Part shown: piece after piece, positions 1 to 8,177 of the stretch
Layout: every line of letters begins with the position of its first letter
Position numbering within the stretch: the stretch's first letter is position 1
Assembly: GCF_002803155.1 (NCBI RefSeq)
Contig: NZ_NNBP01000012.1
Location: forward strand, 1-64,000
DNA from: Streptomyces sp. CB02959
GTDB lineage: Bacteria; Actinomycetota; Actinomycetes; Streptomycetales; Streptomycetaceae
Direction: 5' to 3'
DNA length: 64,000 bases
Notes under the pieces: model-generated
Told to the model about the DNA's origin: nothing
The model's input: only the letters and a program-made list of their open reading frames with translations
Databases searched by the model: none
Made by a program: the position numbers and the translations under genes

Positions 1-827
1 TCGGCGGCCGGCGGCTGCTCGGCGGCGGGGGCGGCTTCCTCGGTGGTGGTCTGCGGGGCACCGGCCGGAGCGGTCGCCTTACGGGTCGCCCGACGACGGC
101 CGCGGGCCGGACGCGACTCCTCCTCCGCAGCGGCGGCCGGAGCCTCCGCGACGGCGGCGGCCGGCGCCTCCACGGCTTCCTCGGCCTCTTCCTCTTCGGC
201 TTCCTCGGCGGCGGTCTCCTCGACAACCGGCTCCGAGGCGGCGGCCGGAGCCGTCGCCTTACGGGTCGCCCGGCGACGCGTACGGGCCGGACGCGACTCC
301 TCCTCGGGAGCGGCGGCCGGAGCCTCCTCGACAGGGGCGGCCGGGGCCTCGGCGGCGGCGCTCTCCTCGGCGGCAGGCTGCGGGGCGCCGGCGGGGGCGG
401 TCGCCTTACGGGTCGCCCGGCGACGGGTGCGGGCCGGACGCGGCTCCTCCTCCGCGGCGGCGGCCGGGGCCTCCGCGACGACGGCGGCCGGCGCCTCGGC
501 GGCTTCGGTAGCTTGCGGGGTGCCGGCCGGAGCGGTGGCCTTGCGGGTCGCGCGGCGGCGCGGGCGGGCCGGCCGCTCCTCGTCGGCGGCGGGCTGCGGC
601 GCGGCGGCGGGCGCGGTGTCCGCCGCTCCGGCGGGGTCGTTGCCGGTGGCCGGGGCGTCGTTGCTCACGAGCGCGGTCTGGGCGGCGGCACCGACGGGCG
701 GGCCGGCCGGCCGGGATGCCACCCGGCGCCGGCGGCGCGGCGGCAGCGTGTCGCTGGGCGAGGTGTTGGTGTCATCCGCACGGTCCGCGGACCGGGTGGA
801 TTCGGTGGGCTCAATAGATTCGAGCAT
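1..827 (-). CDS. rne: Ribonuclease E/G, N-terminal extension (partial)
   Basis: The first 275 residues run off the left edge of the window. The ATG at 825-827 opens with MLESIEPTES. No catalytic part (S1 domain, DNase I-like domain, Zn link) is visible. What is seen is a low-complexity extension rich in Ala, Pro, Glu and Arg, with four copies of a basic RRRATRKATAPAG block separated by acidic Ala/Glu stretches. Actinobacterial RNase E proteins carry such long disordered flanks and act as endoribonucleases in mRNA decay and rRNA/tRNA maturation. The two downstream-oriented neighbours, a DUF2344 protein and a radical SAM protein, are typical companions of rne/rng in actinobacteria. The identification rests on the extension and the neighbourhood, so it is strong but indirect. 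The repeats may cause length variation between strains. Confidence 0.8.
   Translation of the reverse strand, partial: MLESIEPTESTRSADRADDTNTSPSDTLPPRRRRRVASRPAGPPVGAAAQTALVSNDAPATGNDPAGAADTAPAAAPQPAADEERPARPRRRATRKATAPAGTPQATEAAEAPAAVVAEAPAAAAEEEPRPARTRRRATRKATAPAGAPQPAAEESAAAEAPAAPVEEAPAAAPEEESRPARTRRRATRKATAPAAASEPVVEETAAEEAEEEEAEEAVEAPAAAVAEAPAAAAEEESRPARGRRRATRKATAPAGAPQTTTEEAAPAAEQPPAA
61..580 (-). repeat. Four in-frame Arg-rich repeat units in rne
   Basis: Near-identical units coding for RPAR-x-RRRATRKATAPAG occur around 61-120, 241-300, 391-447 and 523-580. Measured at the shared valine codon they are 180, 147 and 135 bases apart, all multiples of three. The linkers between them are acidic and Ala/Pro-rich. 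The pattern of alternating basic and acidic blocks fits a disordered RNA- or membrane-binding segment. Confidence 0.85.
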
Positions 828-1042
828 GCGGGCGGTTCTCCCGTCACGCTCCCGGGCGCCGCGCCTGATTCCGGCTGCGGTCCGCGCGCTGGGCGCGGTT
901 CCGCAGTCCGGGGCGCGGGCGCCGCACGGGAGCTGTCGTCTCGCTCGCCGGGCCCGTGGACCGGACCGGCGAAAGTCTTCTGGTCAGTGCGTCCGCCGGA
1001 CCGGGGTGGCACCCTGGTTGATCGGCGACGCGACGACGCGTC

Positions 1043-1888
1043 CTACGCAGTGCCGTCCCCGGAAGTGGCCGGGGAGGCCCCGCTCTGCACCGTCGCGGTA
1101 CTGGCAGCCGTGGTTGGCACGGCCGTGGCAGCGTCGCGGTCGGGCGCCAGCGGGTCGGTCACCGTGCCGGTCTCCTCATCGAGCAGCCCCTGCGCCAGCC
1201 TGGTCACCGCTGCGGGGACCGGCGGCGCCAGGTCGGCCGTAACCCGGAGGCCGGACAGGACGTCGTCGGGTCGAACGGCAGGTGTCAGATGCCGAACAAC
1301 CAGCCGCAGTATCGCACAGGCATTGCTGTCGGGCCTATCGCTGTGGATCGAGGTGACGTCCAGCTGCGCCACCGCGCCCCGGGCGTCGAAGCTCCGCATG
1401 CCGTTCTTGGTGCGGCGCTCGACCAGCACCTCCTCGGCGGCGAGGAACATCGCTACGGCGCTCCCGGCCTCCTCGGCGGCGACCCCGTCGAGGCGGATCT
1501 CCCACACCGACGCCTGGAGCCGGTCGGCGAGGCCGCTGGTGTGCGCCTCCACGGCGTCGGTCACGTCGAGGCCGTCCGGCAGCGACGCGTCGAGCAGGGT
1601 CCGGACGGTCTCCGGGTCGCGGTGCGCGGTGAGCTGGATCTCCAGGTACTCGGCCTCACTGCCGGTGCCGGTGGGCGCCGCGTTGGCATACGACACCTTG
1701 GGGTGCGGGGTGAAGCCCGCCGAATAGGCCATGGGGACCTCGGCGCGGCGCAGCGCCCGCTCGAAAGCGCGCTGGAAGTCGCGGTGGCTGGTGAACCGGA
1801 GGCGGCCGCGCTTGGTGTAGCGCAGTCGGATGCGCTGCACCGCCGGTGCGGGCGGCGGGCCTTCGGGCTGTCGCTTGCCCAGTGTCAC
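1043..1888 (-). CDS. TIGR03936-type DUF2344 protein (radical SAM-linked)
   Basis: A 281-residue protein of the DUF2344 (PF10105/TIGR03936) family, found beside or fused to TIGR03960 radical SAM proteins. The conserved family core is visible at about residues 19-75: IRLRYTKRGRLRFTSHRD, then AGFTPHPK and SYANAAPTGTGSEAEYLE. The last ~40 residues are Ala/Thr-rich and probably disordered. The GTG at 1886-1888 has an AAGGAG two bases upstream. That spacing is tight, so a start inside the first 18 residues is possible. The function of the family is not established. Linkage to RNase E and a B12-type radical SAM enzyme suggests a role in RNA modification or processing (inference). It lies 215 bases upstream of rne on the same strand and may be co-transcribed with it. 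Confidence 0.85.
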   Translation of the reverse strand: MTLGKRQPEGPPPAPAVQRIRLRYTKRGRLRFTSHRDFQRAFERALRRAEVPMAYSAGFTPHPKVSYANAAPTGTGSEAEYLEIQLTAHRDPETVRTLLDASLPDGLDVTDAVEAHTSGLADRLQASVWEIRLDGVAAEEAGSAVAMFLAAEEVLVERRTKNGMRSFDARGAVAQLDVTSIHSDRPDSNACAILRLVVRHLTPAVRPDDVLSGLRVTADLAPPVPAAVTRLAQGLLDEETGTVTDPLAPDRDAATAVPTTAASTATVQSGASPATSGDGTA

Positions 1889-2098
1889 TTCTCCTTGGTT
1901 TCAGGGCGCGGCTGGTGCCGCCCCGTCCGGCTCGTCCCCGCGTGGGCGAGGACACATCGTGCCCGGACGTCTTTACCTAGAGTACGTGCCGCTCCCCCGC
2001 GCGGTTCCCGCCGGGGCGTCCCGGCTGCGTTCCGCCGCCCCGTCCGCCCGGCGAAATCCATTCGGACGAGTGGGCCGCCGCCGGCCCGGACACCGCGT

Positions 2099-2641
2099 TC
2101 ACGCGGAGATCCAATAACGAAGCTTCTCCTGCCGGCGGTCCTCGAAAACCCCGCCGCACTCCTCGATCACGCGACGCGACCCGGTGTTGGTGTCGTCGCA
2201 GGTCACCAGCACCCGATCGAGGCCGAGCCGTTGGTGGGCGTGGGGCAGCACGGCGCGCAGCATCGCGGTGGCGTGCCCCTGGCGGCGGGCGGTGGGACGC
2301 ACCGCGTAGCCGATGTGGCCGCCGAATTCGCGCAGGGACGGGGTGAGCCGGTGCCGGACGGTGATCCGGCCCAGGTACGTATCGCCGTCCACCCACCAGA
2401 ACGTGGACATGGGAACCGGGCCGTCGACCCGCTCGTCCGACGAGACCCCGCCGACCTCCTGGACGTACGCGGCGAAGCCCTCGGCCGAGGGCCAGCGGGT
2501 GTGCCAGGTCCGCAGTTCGCGGCCGAGGCCGGAGTGCGGTGAGCGGTGTACGCCCTCTGCCCGGAATTCCGCCATGGCGGCGAGGAAGGAGTCGTGGGCC
2601 CGGACGGTCGGGGCGCTCAGCTGTGGGGACATGGCCCTCAT
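2099..2641 (-). CDS. GNAT family N-acetyltransferase
   Basis: A 180-residue single-domain GNAT protein. The acetyl-CoA-binding motif A is visible as VRPTARRQGHATAML (about residues 114-128), followed by a family-typical C-terminal half with DDTNTGSRRVIEECGGVFE, the usual end of RimJ/RimL-like and small-molecule acetyltransferases. The substrate cannot be read from the sequence. The upstream ATG at 2639-2641 and a second at 2630-2632 (MSPQLS) are both possible, and neither has a convincing ribosome site. The gene sits between two genes that are usually neighbours (DUF2344 and the radical SAM protein) and is therefore a probable insertion into that pair. Confidence 0.85.
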   Translation of the reverse strand: MRAMSPQLSAPTVRAHDSFLAAMAEFRAEGVHRSPHSGLGRELRTWHTRWPSAEGFAAYVQEVGGVSSDERVDGPVPMSTFWWVDGDTYLGRITVRHRLTPSLREFGGHIGYAVRPTARRQGHATAMLRAVLPHAHQRLGLDRVLVTCDDTNTGSRRVIEECGGVFEDRRQEKLRYWISA

Positions 2642-2666
2642 TCTGCGCGGGGGCAGCGCCTGTGCA

Positions 2667-2716
2667 TACGCCTCCGGCCCGGCCCCCCACGCAAGGGGGA
2701 CCGGGCCGGAGGCGTA
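2667..2716 (-). terminator. Strong hairpin downstream of the radical SAM gene
   Basis: A perfect 16-bp stem (2667-2682 with 2701-2716) encloses a further C-run/G-run pairing. It lies 10 bases past the radical SAM stop codon and before the acetyltransferase start. It probably terminates the radical SAM transcript and separates it from the GNAT gene. Confidence 0.7.
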
Positions 2717-2725
2717 CGCGGAGCG

Positions 2726-4648
2726 CTACTTCACCACGGTCAGCGGCAGCAGCTTCTTGCCCGTCGGGCCGATCTGGATCTCGGTGCCCATCTGCGGGCA
2801 GACGCCGCAGTCGAAGCACGGGGTCCAGCGGCAGTCCTCGACCTCGGTCTCGTCGAGGGCGTCCTGCCAGTCCTCCCAGAGCCAGTCCTTGTCGAGGCCG
2901 GAGTCGAGGTGGTCCCAGGGCAGGACCTCCTCGTAGGTGCGCTCACGGGTGGTGTACCAGTCGACGTCCACGCCGAAGTCGGGCAGCGTCTTCTCGGCGC
3001 ACTCCATCCAGCGGTCGTAGGAGAAGTGCTCGCGCCAGCCGTCGAAGCGGCCGCCGCTCTCGTAGACCGCGCGGATGACCGCGCCGATCCGGCGGTCGCC
3101 GCGCGAGAGCAGGCCCTCGACGATGCCCGGCTTGCCGTCGTGGTAGCGGAAGCCGATGGAGCGGCCGTACTTCTTGTCCCCGCGGATCTTGTCGCGGAGC
3201 TTGGCCAGGCGGGCGTCGGTCTCCTCGGCGGAGAGCTGCGGGGCCCACTGGAAGGGGGTGTGCGGCTTGGGGACGAACCCGCCGATGGAGACGGTGCAGC
3301 GGATGTCGTTGGACTTCGAGACCTCGCGGCCCTTGGCGATGACGTTGATCGCCATGTCGGCGATCTGCAGCACGTCGTCGTCGGTCTCGGTCGGCAGACC
3401 GCACATGAAGTAGAGCTTCACCTGGCGCCAGCCGTTGCCGTAGGCGGTGGCGACGGTCCGGATCAGGTCCTCTTCGGAGACCATCTTGTTGATGACCTTG
3501 CGGATCCGCTCGCTGCCGCCCTCGGGGGCGAAGGTCAGGCCGGAGCGGCGCCCGTTGCGGGTCAGCTCGTTGGCAAGATCGATGTTGAAGGCGTCGACGC
3601 GGGTCGACGGCAGCGACAGACCGATCTTGTCTTCCTCGTACCGGTCGGCGAGGCCCTTGGCGACTTCGCCGATCTCGGTGTGGTCCGCGGAGGACAGCGA
3701 CAGCAGGCCGACCTCCTCGAATCCCGTGGCCTTCAGCCCCTTCTCCACCATCTCGCCGATGCCGGTGATGCTTCGCTCCCGCACGGGACGCGTGATCATG
3801 CCGGCCTGGCAGAAACGGCAGCCGCGGGTGCAGCCACGGAAGATCTCGACCGACATCCGCTCGTGGACGGTCTCGGCCAGGGGGACGAGGGGCTGCTTGG
3901 GGTAGGGCCACTCGTCGAGGTCCATGACGGTGTGCTTGGAGACCCGCCACGGGACGCCGGAGCGGTTCGGCACGACGCGCGCAATGCGGCCGTCGGCGAG
4001 GTACTCGACGTCGTAGAACTTGGGGACGTAGACGTTGCCGGTCCGGGCCAGCCGGAACAGGAGCTCGTCGCGGCCGCCGGGGCGTCCTTCGGCCTTCCAC
4101 TCGCGGATGATCCTGGTGATGTCCAGGACCGCCTGCTCGCCGTCGCCGATGACCGCGCAGTCGAGGAAGTCGGCGATCGGCTCGGGGTTGAAGGCGGCGT
4201 GGCCGCCGGCCAGGACCACCGGGTGGTCCTCGGTGCGGTCCTTGGCCTCCAGCGGGATGCCGGCCAGGTCCAGGGCGGTAAGCATGTTGGTGTAGCCGAG
4301 CTCGGTGGAGAAGCTCAGGCCGAACACGTCGAAGTCCCCGACCGGGCGGTGGCTGTCGACCGTGAACTGCGGCACGTCGTGCTCGCGCATCAGCGCTTCG
4401 AGGTCCGGCCAGACGCTGTAGGTGCGCTCGGCGAGGACGCCCTCCTGCTCGTTGAGCACCTCGTAGAGGATCATGACGCCCTGATTGGGCAGCCCGACCT
4501 CGTAGGCGTCGGGGTACATGAGCGCCCAGCGGACGTCACACGACTCCCACGGCTTGACCGTGGAGTTCAGCTCTCCGCCGACGTACTGGATCGGCTTCTG
4601 CACGTGTGGCAGCAGGGCTTCGAGCTGCGGGAAAACCGACTCGGACAT
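2726..4648 (-). CDS. B12-binding radical SAM protein, TIGR03960 family
   Basis: A 640-residue protein. The radical SAM cluster motif is C273-x3-C277-x2-C280 in RGCTRGCRFCQAG. The N-terminal ~200 residues form the cobalamin-binding-like region (ALMYPDAYEVGLPNQG, VVLAGGHAAFNPEP). The C-terminus ends in a Cys-rich tail (CRWTPCFDCGVCP) that could hold an extra iron-sulfur cluster. The ATG at 4646-4648 (MSESVF) is preferred because GAAGG sits 7 bases upstream. The frame is open 27 codons further, but without support. The family partners with DUF2344 proteins next to RNase E/G genes. Its reaction is unknown, and methyl transfer or ring chemistry on RNA is inference only. Confidence 0.88.
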   Translation of the reverse strand: MSESVFPQLEALLPHVQKPIQYVGGELNSTVKPWESCDVRWALMYPDAYEVGLPNQGVMILYEVLNEQEGVLAERTYSVWPDLEALMREHDVPQFTVDSHRPVGDFDVFGLSFSTELGYTNMLTALDLAGIPLEAKDRTEDHPVVLAGGHAAFNPEPIADFLDCAVIGDGEQAVLDITRIIREWKAEGRPGGRDELLFRLARTGNVYVPKFYDVEYLADGRIARVVPNRSGVPWRVSKHTVMDLDEWPYPKQPLVPLAETVHERMSVEIFRGCTRGCRFCQAGMITRPVRERSITGIGEMVEKGLKATGFEEVGLLSLSSADHTEIGEVAKGLADRYEEDKIGLSLPSTRVDAFNIDLANELTRNGRRSGLTFAPEGGSERIRKVINKMVSEEDLIRTVATAYGNGWRQVKLYFMCGLPTETDDDVLQIADMAINVIAKGREVSKSNDIRCTVSIGGFVPKPHTPFQWAPQLSAEETDARLAKLRDKIRGDKKYGRSIGFRYHDGKPGIVEGLLSRGDRRIGAVIRAVYESGGRFDGWREHFSYDRWMECAEKTLPDFGVDVDWYTTRERTYEEVLPWDHLDSGLDKDWLWEDWQDALDETEVEDCRWTPCFDCGVCPQMGTEIQIGPTGKKLLPLTVVK

Positions 4649-4738
4649 CTCGAACCTTCGTGGGCTGACAGGGGGCGACTCACAAGCGTAACCCGGTTGG
4701 CGCCCCCCTACGGACGGGCGCGGGTGCACGGAGGGCGG

Positions 4739-6340
4739 TCAGACCCGCAGCGCGTCGCGGTGCCTGCGGCGGGAGACCTCGGCCCACAGGGCCGGCAGTT
4801 CCCGTTCGCAGTGGGCCGCGCGGGCCTCCTCGCGACCGTAGAGCAGGCCGAAGGTGAAACCGCTCTCACCGGCCCGGTGGGCCTGGGCGGCCAGCTCGCG
4901 GAGGGCGGCGCGGGCCACCACGCTGTCCTGGTGGTCGCCGAGCAGCTGCTGGACCTGTTTGGTGCGCCGGGTGAACTTCGCGGCGGGGCGGCCGAGCGCC
5001 GGAACGGCCGCCTCCGCCGCGTACCGGGTGCGCTTGGCGGCCTTGCGGGCGCTGTGCAGGGCCTCGTCGCGGGCCGGTCCGGCGGGGGTGCCGAGGGCGT
5101 CCTCGATACGGCGGGCCAGGCGCCGGTAGTCCTTGCGTACGGCGCCGGCGACCACCTTGGGTGCGGGGCGGGCGGCGGGGCCGCGCAGCGGCGGGGCGCC
5201 GAGCAGGGCGTGCAGGTTCTCCAGGAGGGCGAGGTAGCGCGGGCCGTCGAGGGCGTCGAGCAGGCGGTCGCGGGCCCCTGTATGGCGCCGGACCGACCAG
5301 GTGCGCAGCCGGGCCGACACCGGTCCCAGGCGCAGCGTCCTGGGCACCTCCGCCAATGCGGTGGTGAGCCGGTCGGCGAGCACCTCCTGGTCCCGGCCGA
5401 CCCCCAACTCCGCGGCCAGCCACTTGAGTTCGGCGCCGAGCGGGTCGGTCGCGGCCCGGTCGAGGACCGCGCCGTACGAGCGGAAGGCGCTGCGCAGCCG
5501 GCGGGTGGCGACCCGCATCTGGTGCACCGCGTCGGGCAGGTCGCGCCGGGCCGCCGGATCCAGTTCGACGATCGCTCGGACCTGTACCCGGACGTAGCGG
5601 AGCACGACCTCCCCGGCGGTGCGGCCACGGCGCCCTCCGGCGCGGCCGGCGTCCTCGCCCGCGGGCCGCGCGGCGCCCTCCGGTGCGGCCTCGGGCGTGC
5701 CCTCCGGTGCGGTCTCCGCCAGGGCGCGGGCCAGTTTGGACGGCGCCGCGGCGGGCCGCGCCCCGGCCCCGGTCAGCGCCTCTTCCACCGCGTCCAGCAG
5801 TTCCTGGCCGGCGCCGCCCCCGGGCGCCAACTCGACCTCGATCTCCCGCCAGTGGGCCCGTCCCGCCGCTCCCTCGGGGTACCGCCGCCGCGCCGCCACG
5901 TCGTCCACCGCTACCTCGGCGAGCAGCGCGCCGTCGGCGTCCCGGAGCTCGTGGACCGTGCGGCGGGTCCGCAGCCGGACGAGGGGGACCAGCGCGGCGT
6001 CCCGGGTGCGGGAGCGGGCCAGCGCGGTGAGGTCGGGCGGCGGGGTGTCGGCGAGCGGGGCGCGGATCTCGTCGCGGACCGAGCCGGTGACACCGGGGAG
6101 CGCTGCGGGGAGTTTGAGGTGCCAGCCCGCGTCGGAGCCGCCGGTGCGCCGCCGCAGGGTGATGCCGTCCGCGGCGAGGCGCTGGTCGGCGGTGTCGTAG
6201 TACAGGGCGTCCAGGGTCTCGGTGCCGCGTTCCACCACGGCCGCGACCCGGTCGACGCGGGTCAGGTCGGGCAGGCGGTCGATGCCGGCAGCCGCGTCCG
6301 CCTCGTATTTCCGCTCGACTTCCCGCACGGTGTCCGCCAT
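4739..6340 (-). CDS. CYTH and CHAD domain-containing protein
   Basis: A 533-residue two-domain protein. The CYTH (triphosphate tunnel) domain covers about residues 3-200 and shows the signature EVERKYEA plus paired basic residues (TLRRRTGG, HLKLP). The CHAD domain covers about 245-530, with its conserved helix HQMRVATRRLRSAFR and later H/R/K residues (ALHSARKAAKRTRYAAE). CYTH domains bind or hydrolyse triphosphate compounds and CHAD domains bind polyphosphate, so a role in inorganic polyphosphate metabolism or granule targeting is likely. A Pro/Ala/Glu linker joins the domains. It starts at the ATG at 6338-6340. The stop lies about 90 bases from the divergent-facing start of the radical SAM gene, so it is probably separately transcribed. 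Confidence 0.9.
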   Translation of the reverse strand: MADTVREVERKYEADAAAGIDRLPDLTRVDRVAAVVERGTETLDALYYDTADQRLAADGITLRRRTGGSDAGWHLKLPAALPGVTGSVRDEIRAPLADTPPPDLTALARSRTRDAALVPLVRLRTRRTVHELRDADGALLAEVAVDDVAARRRYPEGAAGRAHWREIEVELAPGGGAGQELLDAVEEALTGAGARPAAAPSKLARALAETAPEGTPEAAPEGAARPAGEDAGRAGGRRGRTAGEVVLRYVRVQVRAIVELDPAARRDLPDAVHQMRVATRRLRSAFRSYGAVLDRAATDPLGAELKWLAAELGVGRDQEVLADRLTTALAEVPRTLRLGPVSARLRTWSVRRHTGARDRLLDALDGPRYLALLENLHALLGAPPLRGPAARPAPKVVAGAVRKDYRRLARRIEDALGTPAGPARDEALHSARKAAKRTRYAAEAAVPALGRPAAKFTRRTKQVQQLLGDHQDSVVARAALRELAAQAHRAGESGFTFGLLYGREEARAAHCERELPALWAEVSRRRHRDALRV

Positions 6341-6496
6341 GCATCGAATCTAGCCAGCCGCAACGCGCCCGACCAGCCGTCCGGCGCGGATCCCCGGCCG
6401 AGACGGGTGGCACCGCCGACTCACAGTGTCTTACGGTGTGTGACAAGCCGTCCACGCAGCGTGGCATTCGGCGCTCGATCGACACCGGGAGAAAAC

Positions 6497-6940
6497 GTGC
6501 ACCCCGATACCGCAGCCCTCGCCCGGAGCCCGCTCCGCGTTGCCGCGGGCGCCCGCCCGTACGTGCTCACGGCGCCGAGCCGGCCCACCGCCCCGAAGAC
6601 CGCCCGGGACTTCGTCCGGGCGGTGCTGCGGCGCGGCCCGCTCGCCCCCCTGCGCGACACCGCCGTCCTGCTCACCTCGGAGGCGGTCACCCGGGCCCAT
6701 CTGCGCACGCCCGGTTCCGCGGACGTCCTGCTGCGGGTGGTGACCGCGGCGCACGGCCTGCGGATCAGCGTGCACGACGAGGGCGCGCAGCTCGTCCCCG
6801 CCCCGGCCCGGTTCGGCGACCGGGACCCCGCGCACGGGCTGCTGCTGATCAGCCGGCTCGCGGACGACTGGGGGACGACCCCGTTCGAGGGGCCGCCGCA
6901 CACCACGTCCCTGTGGTTCGAGCTGCACACCGGGCGCTGA
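6497..6940 (+). CDS. Anti-sigma-like HATPase (RsbW/ATP-binding) protein
   Basis: A 147-residue protein resembling the many small ATP-binding regulatory proteins of Streptomyces (HATPase_c_2, RsbW/SpoIIAB type). Visible motifs: LLTSEAVTRAH at the N-box position (Glu and Thr/Ala in place of the usual EL-x-TNA), VHDEG for the G1-like box, and HGLLLISRLADDWG with the G2 glycine, ending WFEL. The classical N-box asparagine is not evident, so ATP binding or kinase activity may be weak. The GTG at 6497 is chosen for GGGAG about 6 bases upstream. The plus-strand frame stays open far upstream through the neighbouring genes, but that is a shadow. It is convergent with rodA. Confidence 0.8.
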   Translation: MHPDTAALARSPLRVAAGARPYVLTAPSRPTAPKTARDFVRAVLRRGPLAPLRDTAVLLTSEAVTRAHLRTPGSADVLLRVVTAAHGLRISVHDEGAQLVPAPARFGDRDPAHGLLLISRLADDWGTTPFEGPPHTTSLWFELHTGR

Positions 6941-6964
6941 CCCCCGCGCGGGGCGGCGGGGGTC
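6939..6964. terminator. Short bidirectional hairpin over two stop codons
   Basis: A 9-bp inverted repeat (6939-6947 with 6956-6964) overlaps the stop of the anti-sigma-like gene and the stop of rodA. It could terminate both convergent transcripts. It has no T-run. Confidence 0.4.
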
Positions 6965-8177
6965 AGCGGGAGGCGGAGACCGGGCGCTGGACGCGGATCG
7001 ACTGCAGCAGCCCGATGGCGATCCACACCGCGAACATCGAGGTGCCTCCGTAGGAGACGAACGGCAGCGGCAGACCGGTGACGGGCATGATGCCCAGGGT
7101 CATCCCGATGTTCTCGAAGGCCTGGAAGGCGAACCACGCGATGATGCCGGACGCCACGATCGTGCCGTAGAGCTCACCGGTCTCGCGGGCGATCCGACAG
7201 GCCCGCCACAGCACCACGCCGAGCAGGAGGATGATCAGGCCCGCGCCGAGGAAGCCCAGTTCCTCGCCGGCGACGGTGAAGATGAAGTCGGTCTGCTGTT
7301 CGGGGACGAACTGGCCGGTGGTCTGGCTGCCGTGGAAGAGGCCGGAGCCGGTCAGTCCGCCGCCGCCGATGGCGATCCGGGCCTGGTTGGTGTTGTAGCC
7401 GACGCCGGCCGGGTCCAGGCTCGGGTTGGCGAACGCGGCGAACCGGGCGATCTGGTAGGCGTCCAGCAGTCCGAGCTGCCAGATGGCGACGCAGCCGACG
7501 ACGCCGGTGCCCAGCAGGCCCAGGATCCAGCGGTTGGAGCAGCCACTGGACAGCAGCACGCCGAGGATGATGGCGCCGAGCACCATCACCGAGCCGAGGT
7601 CGGGCATCAGCAGGATCACGCCCACCGGGATGGCGGCCAGGCCCAGCGCCTGGAAGACGGTGCGGTGGTCGGGGTGCGGGCGGTCGCCGGCGTCGACCCG
7701 GGCCGCCAGGATCATCGCCATGCCCAGGGTGATGGTGATCTTGGTGAATTCGGCGGGCTGGAGCGAGAAGCCGCCGGGGATCGCCAGCCAGGAGCGCGAG
7801 CCGTTGATGGTGGCGCCCAACGGCGTCAGCACCAGCATCGCCAGCACCACGGAGATGCCGAAGAGGATCGGGACGGCGCCGCGCAGGGTGCGGTGGCCGA
7901 GCCAGATGGTGCCGGCCGCCAGGGCCACGCCGATCGCGGTGTTCAGCAGGTGGTGGACGAAGAAGAAGTACTCGTCGCCCTTGTTGAGTTCGGTGCGGTT
8001 GCGGGTGGCGGAGAAGACCAGCACCGCGCCCATCAGGGAGAGCACCATGCAGGACAGCAGCAGTATCCAGTCCAGCCTGCGCACCACGGAGTCGCGGGCC
8101 GTCAGCCGACCCCAGACGCCGAGGTCGGGGCCGTAGCGGCGGACGGAGAAGGTCCGGGAGAAGGGGGGCGTGGTCAC
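6963..8177 (-). CDS. rodA: RodA/FtsW-family peptidoglycan glycosyltransferase
   Basis: A 404-residue SEDS protein with about ten membrane segments. Family signatures include GATINGSRSWL, TDFIFTVAGEELGF and the C-terminal GLPLPFVSYGGTSM. SEDS proteins polymerise lipid II glycan strands together with a class B PBP. Here the partner is encoded directly upstream. The GTG start at 8175-8177 overlaps the pbp2 stop by four bases (GTGA), so translation is coupled. Place in the mre operon and Streptomyces synteny (sfr) indicate a role in the spore-wall/elongation complex rather than in division. Confidence 0.95.
   Translation of the reverse strand: MTTPPFSRTFSVRRYGPDLGVWGRLTARDSVVRRLDWILLLSCMVLSLMGAVLVFSATRNRTELNKGDEYFFFVHHLLNTAIGVALAAGTIWLGHRTLRGAVPILFGISVVLAMLVLTPLGATINGSRSWLAIPGGFSLQPAEFTKITITLGMAMILAARVDAGDRPHPDHRTVFQALGLAAIPVGVILLMPDLGSVMVLGAIILGVLLSSGCSNRWILGLLGTGVVGCVAIWQLGLLDAYQIARFAAFANPSLDPAGVGYNTNQARIAIGGGGLTGSGLFHGSQTTGQFVPEQQTDFIFTVAGEELGFLGAGLIILLLGVVLWRACRIARETGELYGTIVASGIIAWFAFQAFENIGMTLGIMPVTGLPLPFVSYGGTSMFAVWIAIGLLQSIRVQRPVSASR

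Noticed and set aside
1..830. CRISPR-like or satellite repeat array
   Set aside because: The units are coding, in frame, with variable linkers and no fixed spacer length. They belong to the rne reading frame.
2546..6940. A plus-strand open frame of 1464 codons
   Set aside because: It runs antisense across the radical SAM and CYTH-CHAD genes and has no family motifs. Only the last 148 codons, from the GTG at 6497, form a real gene.
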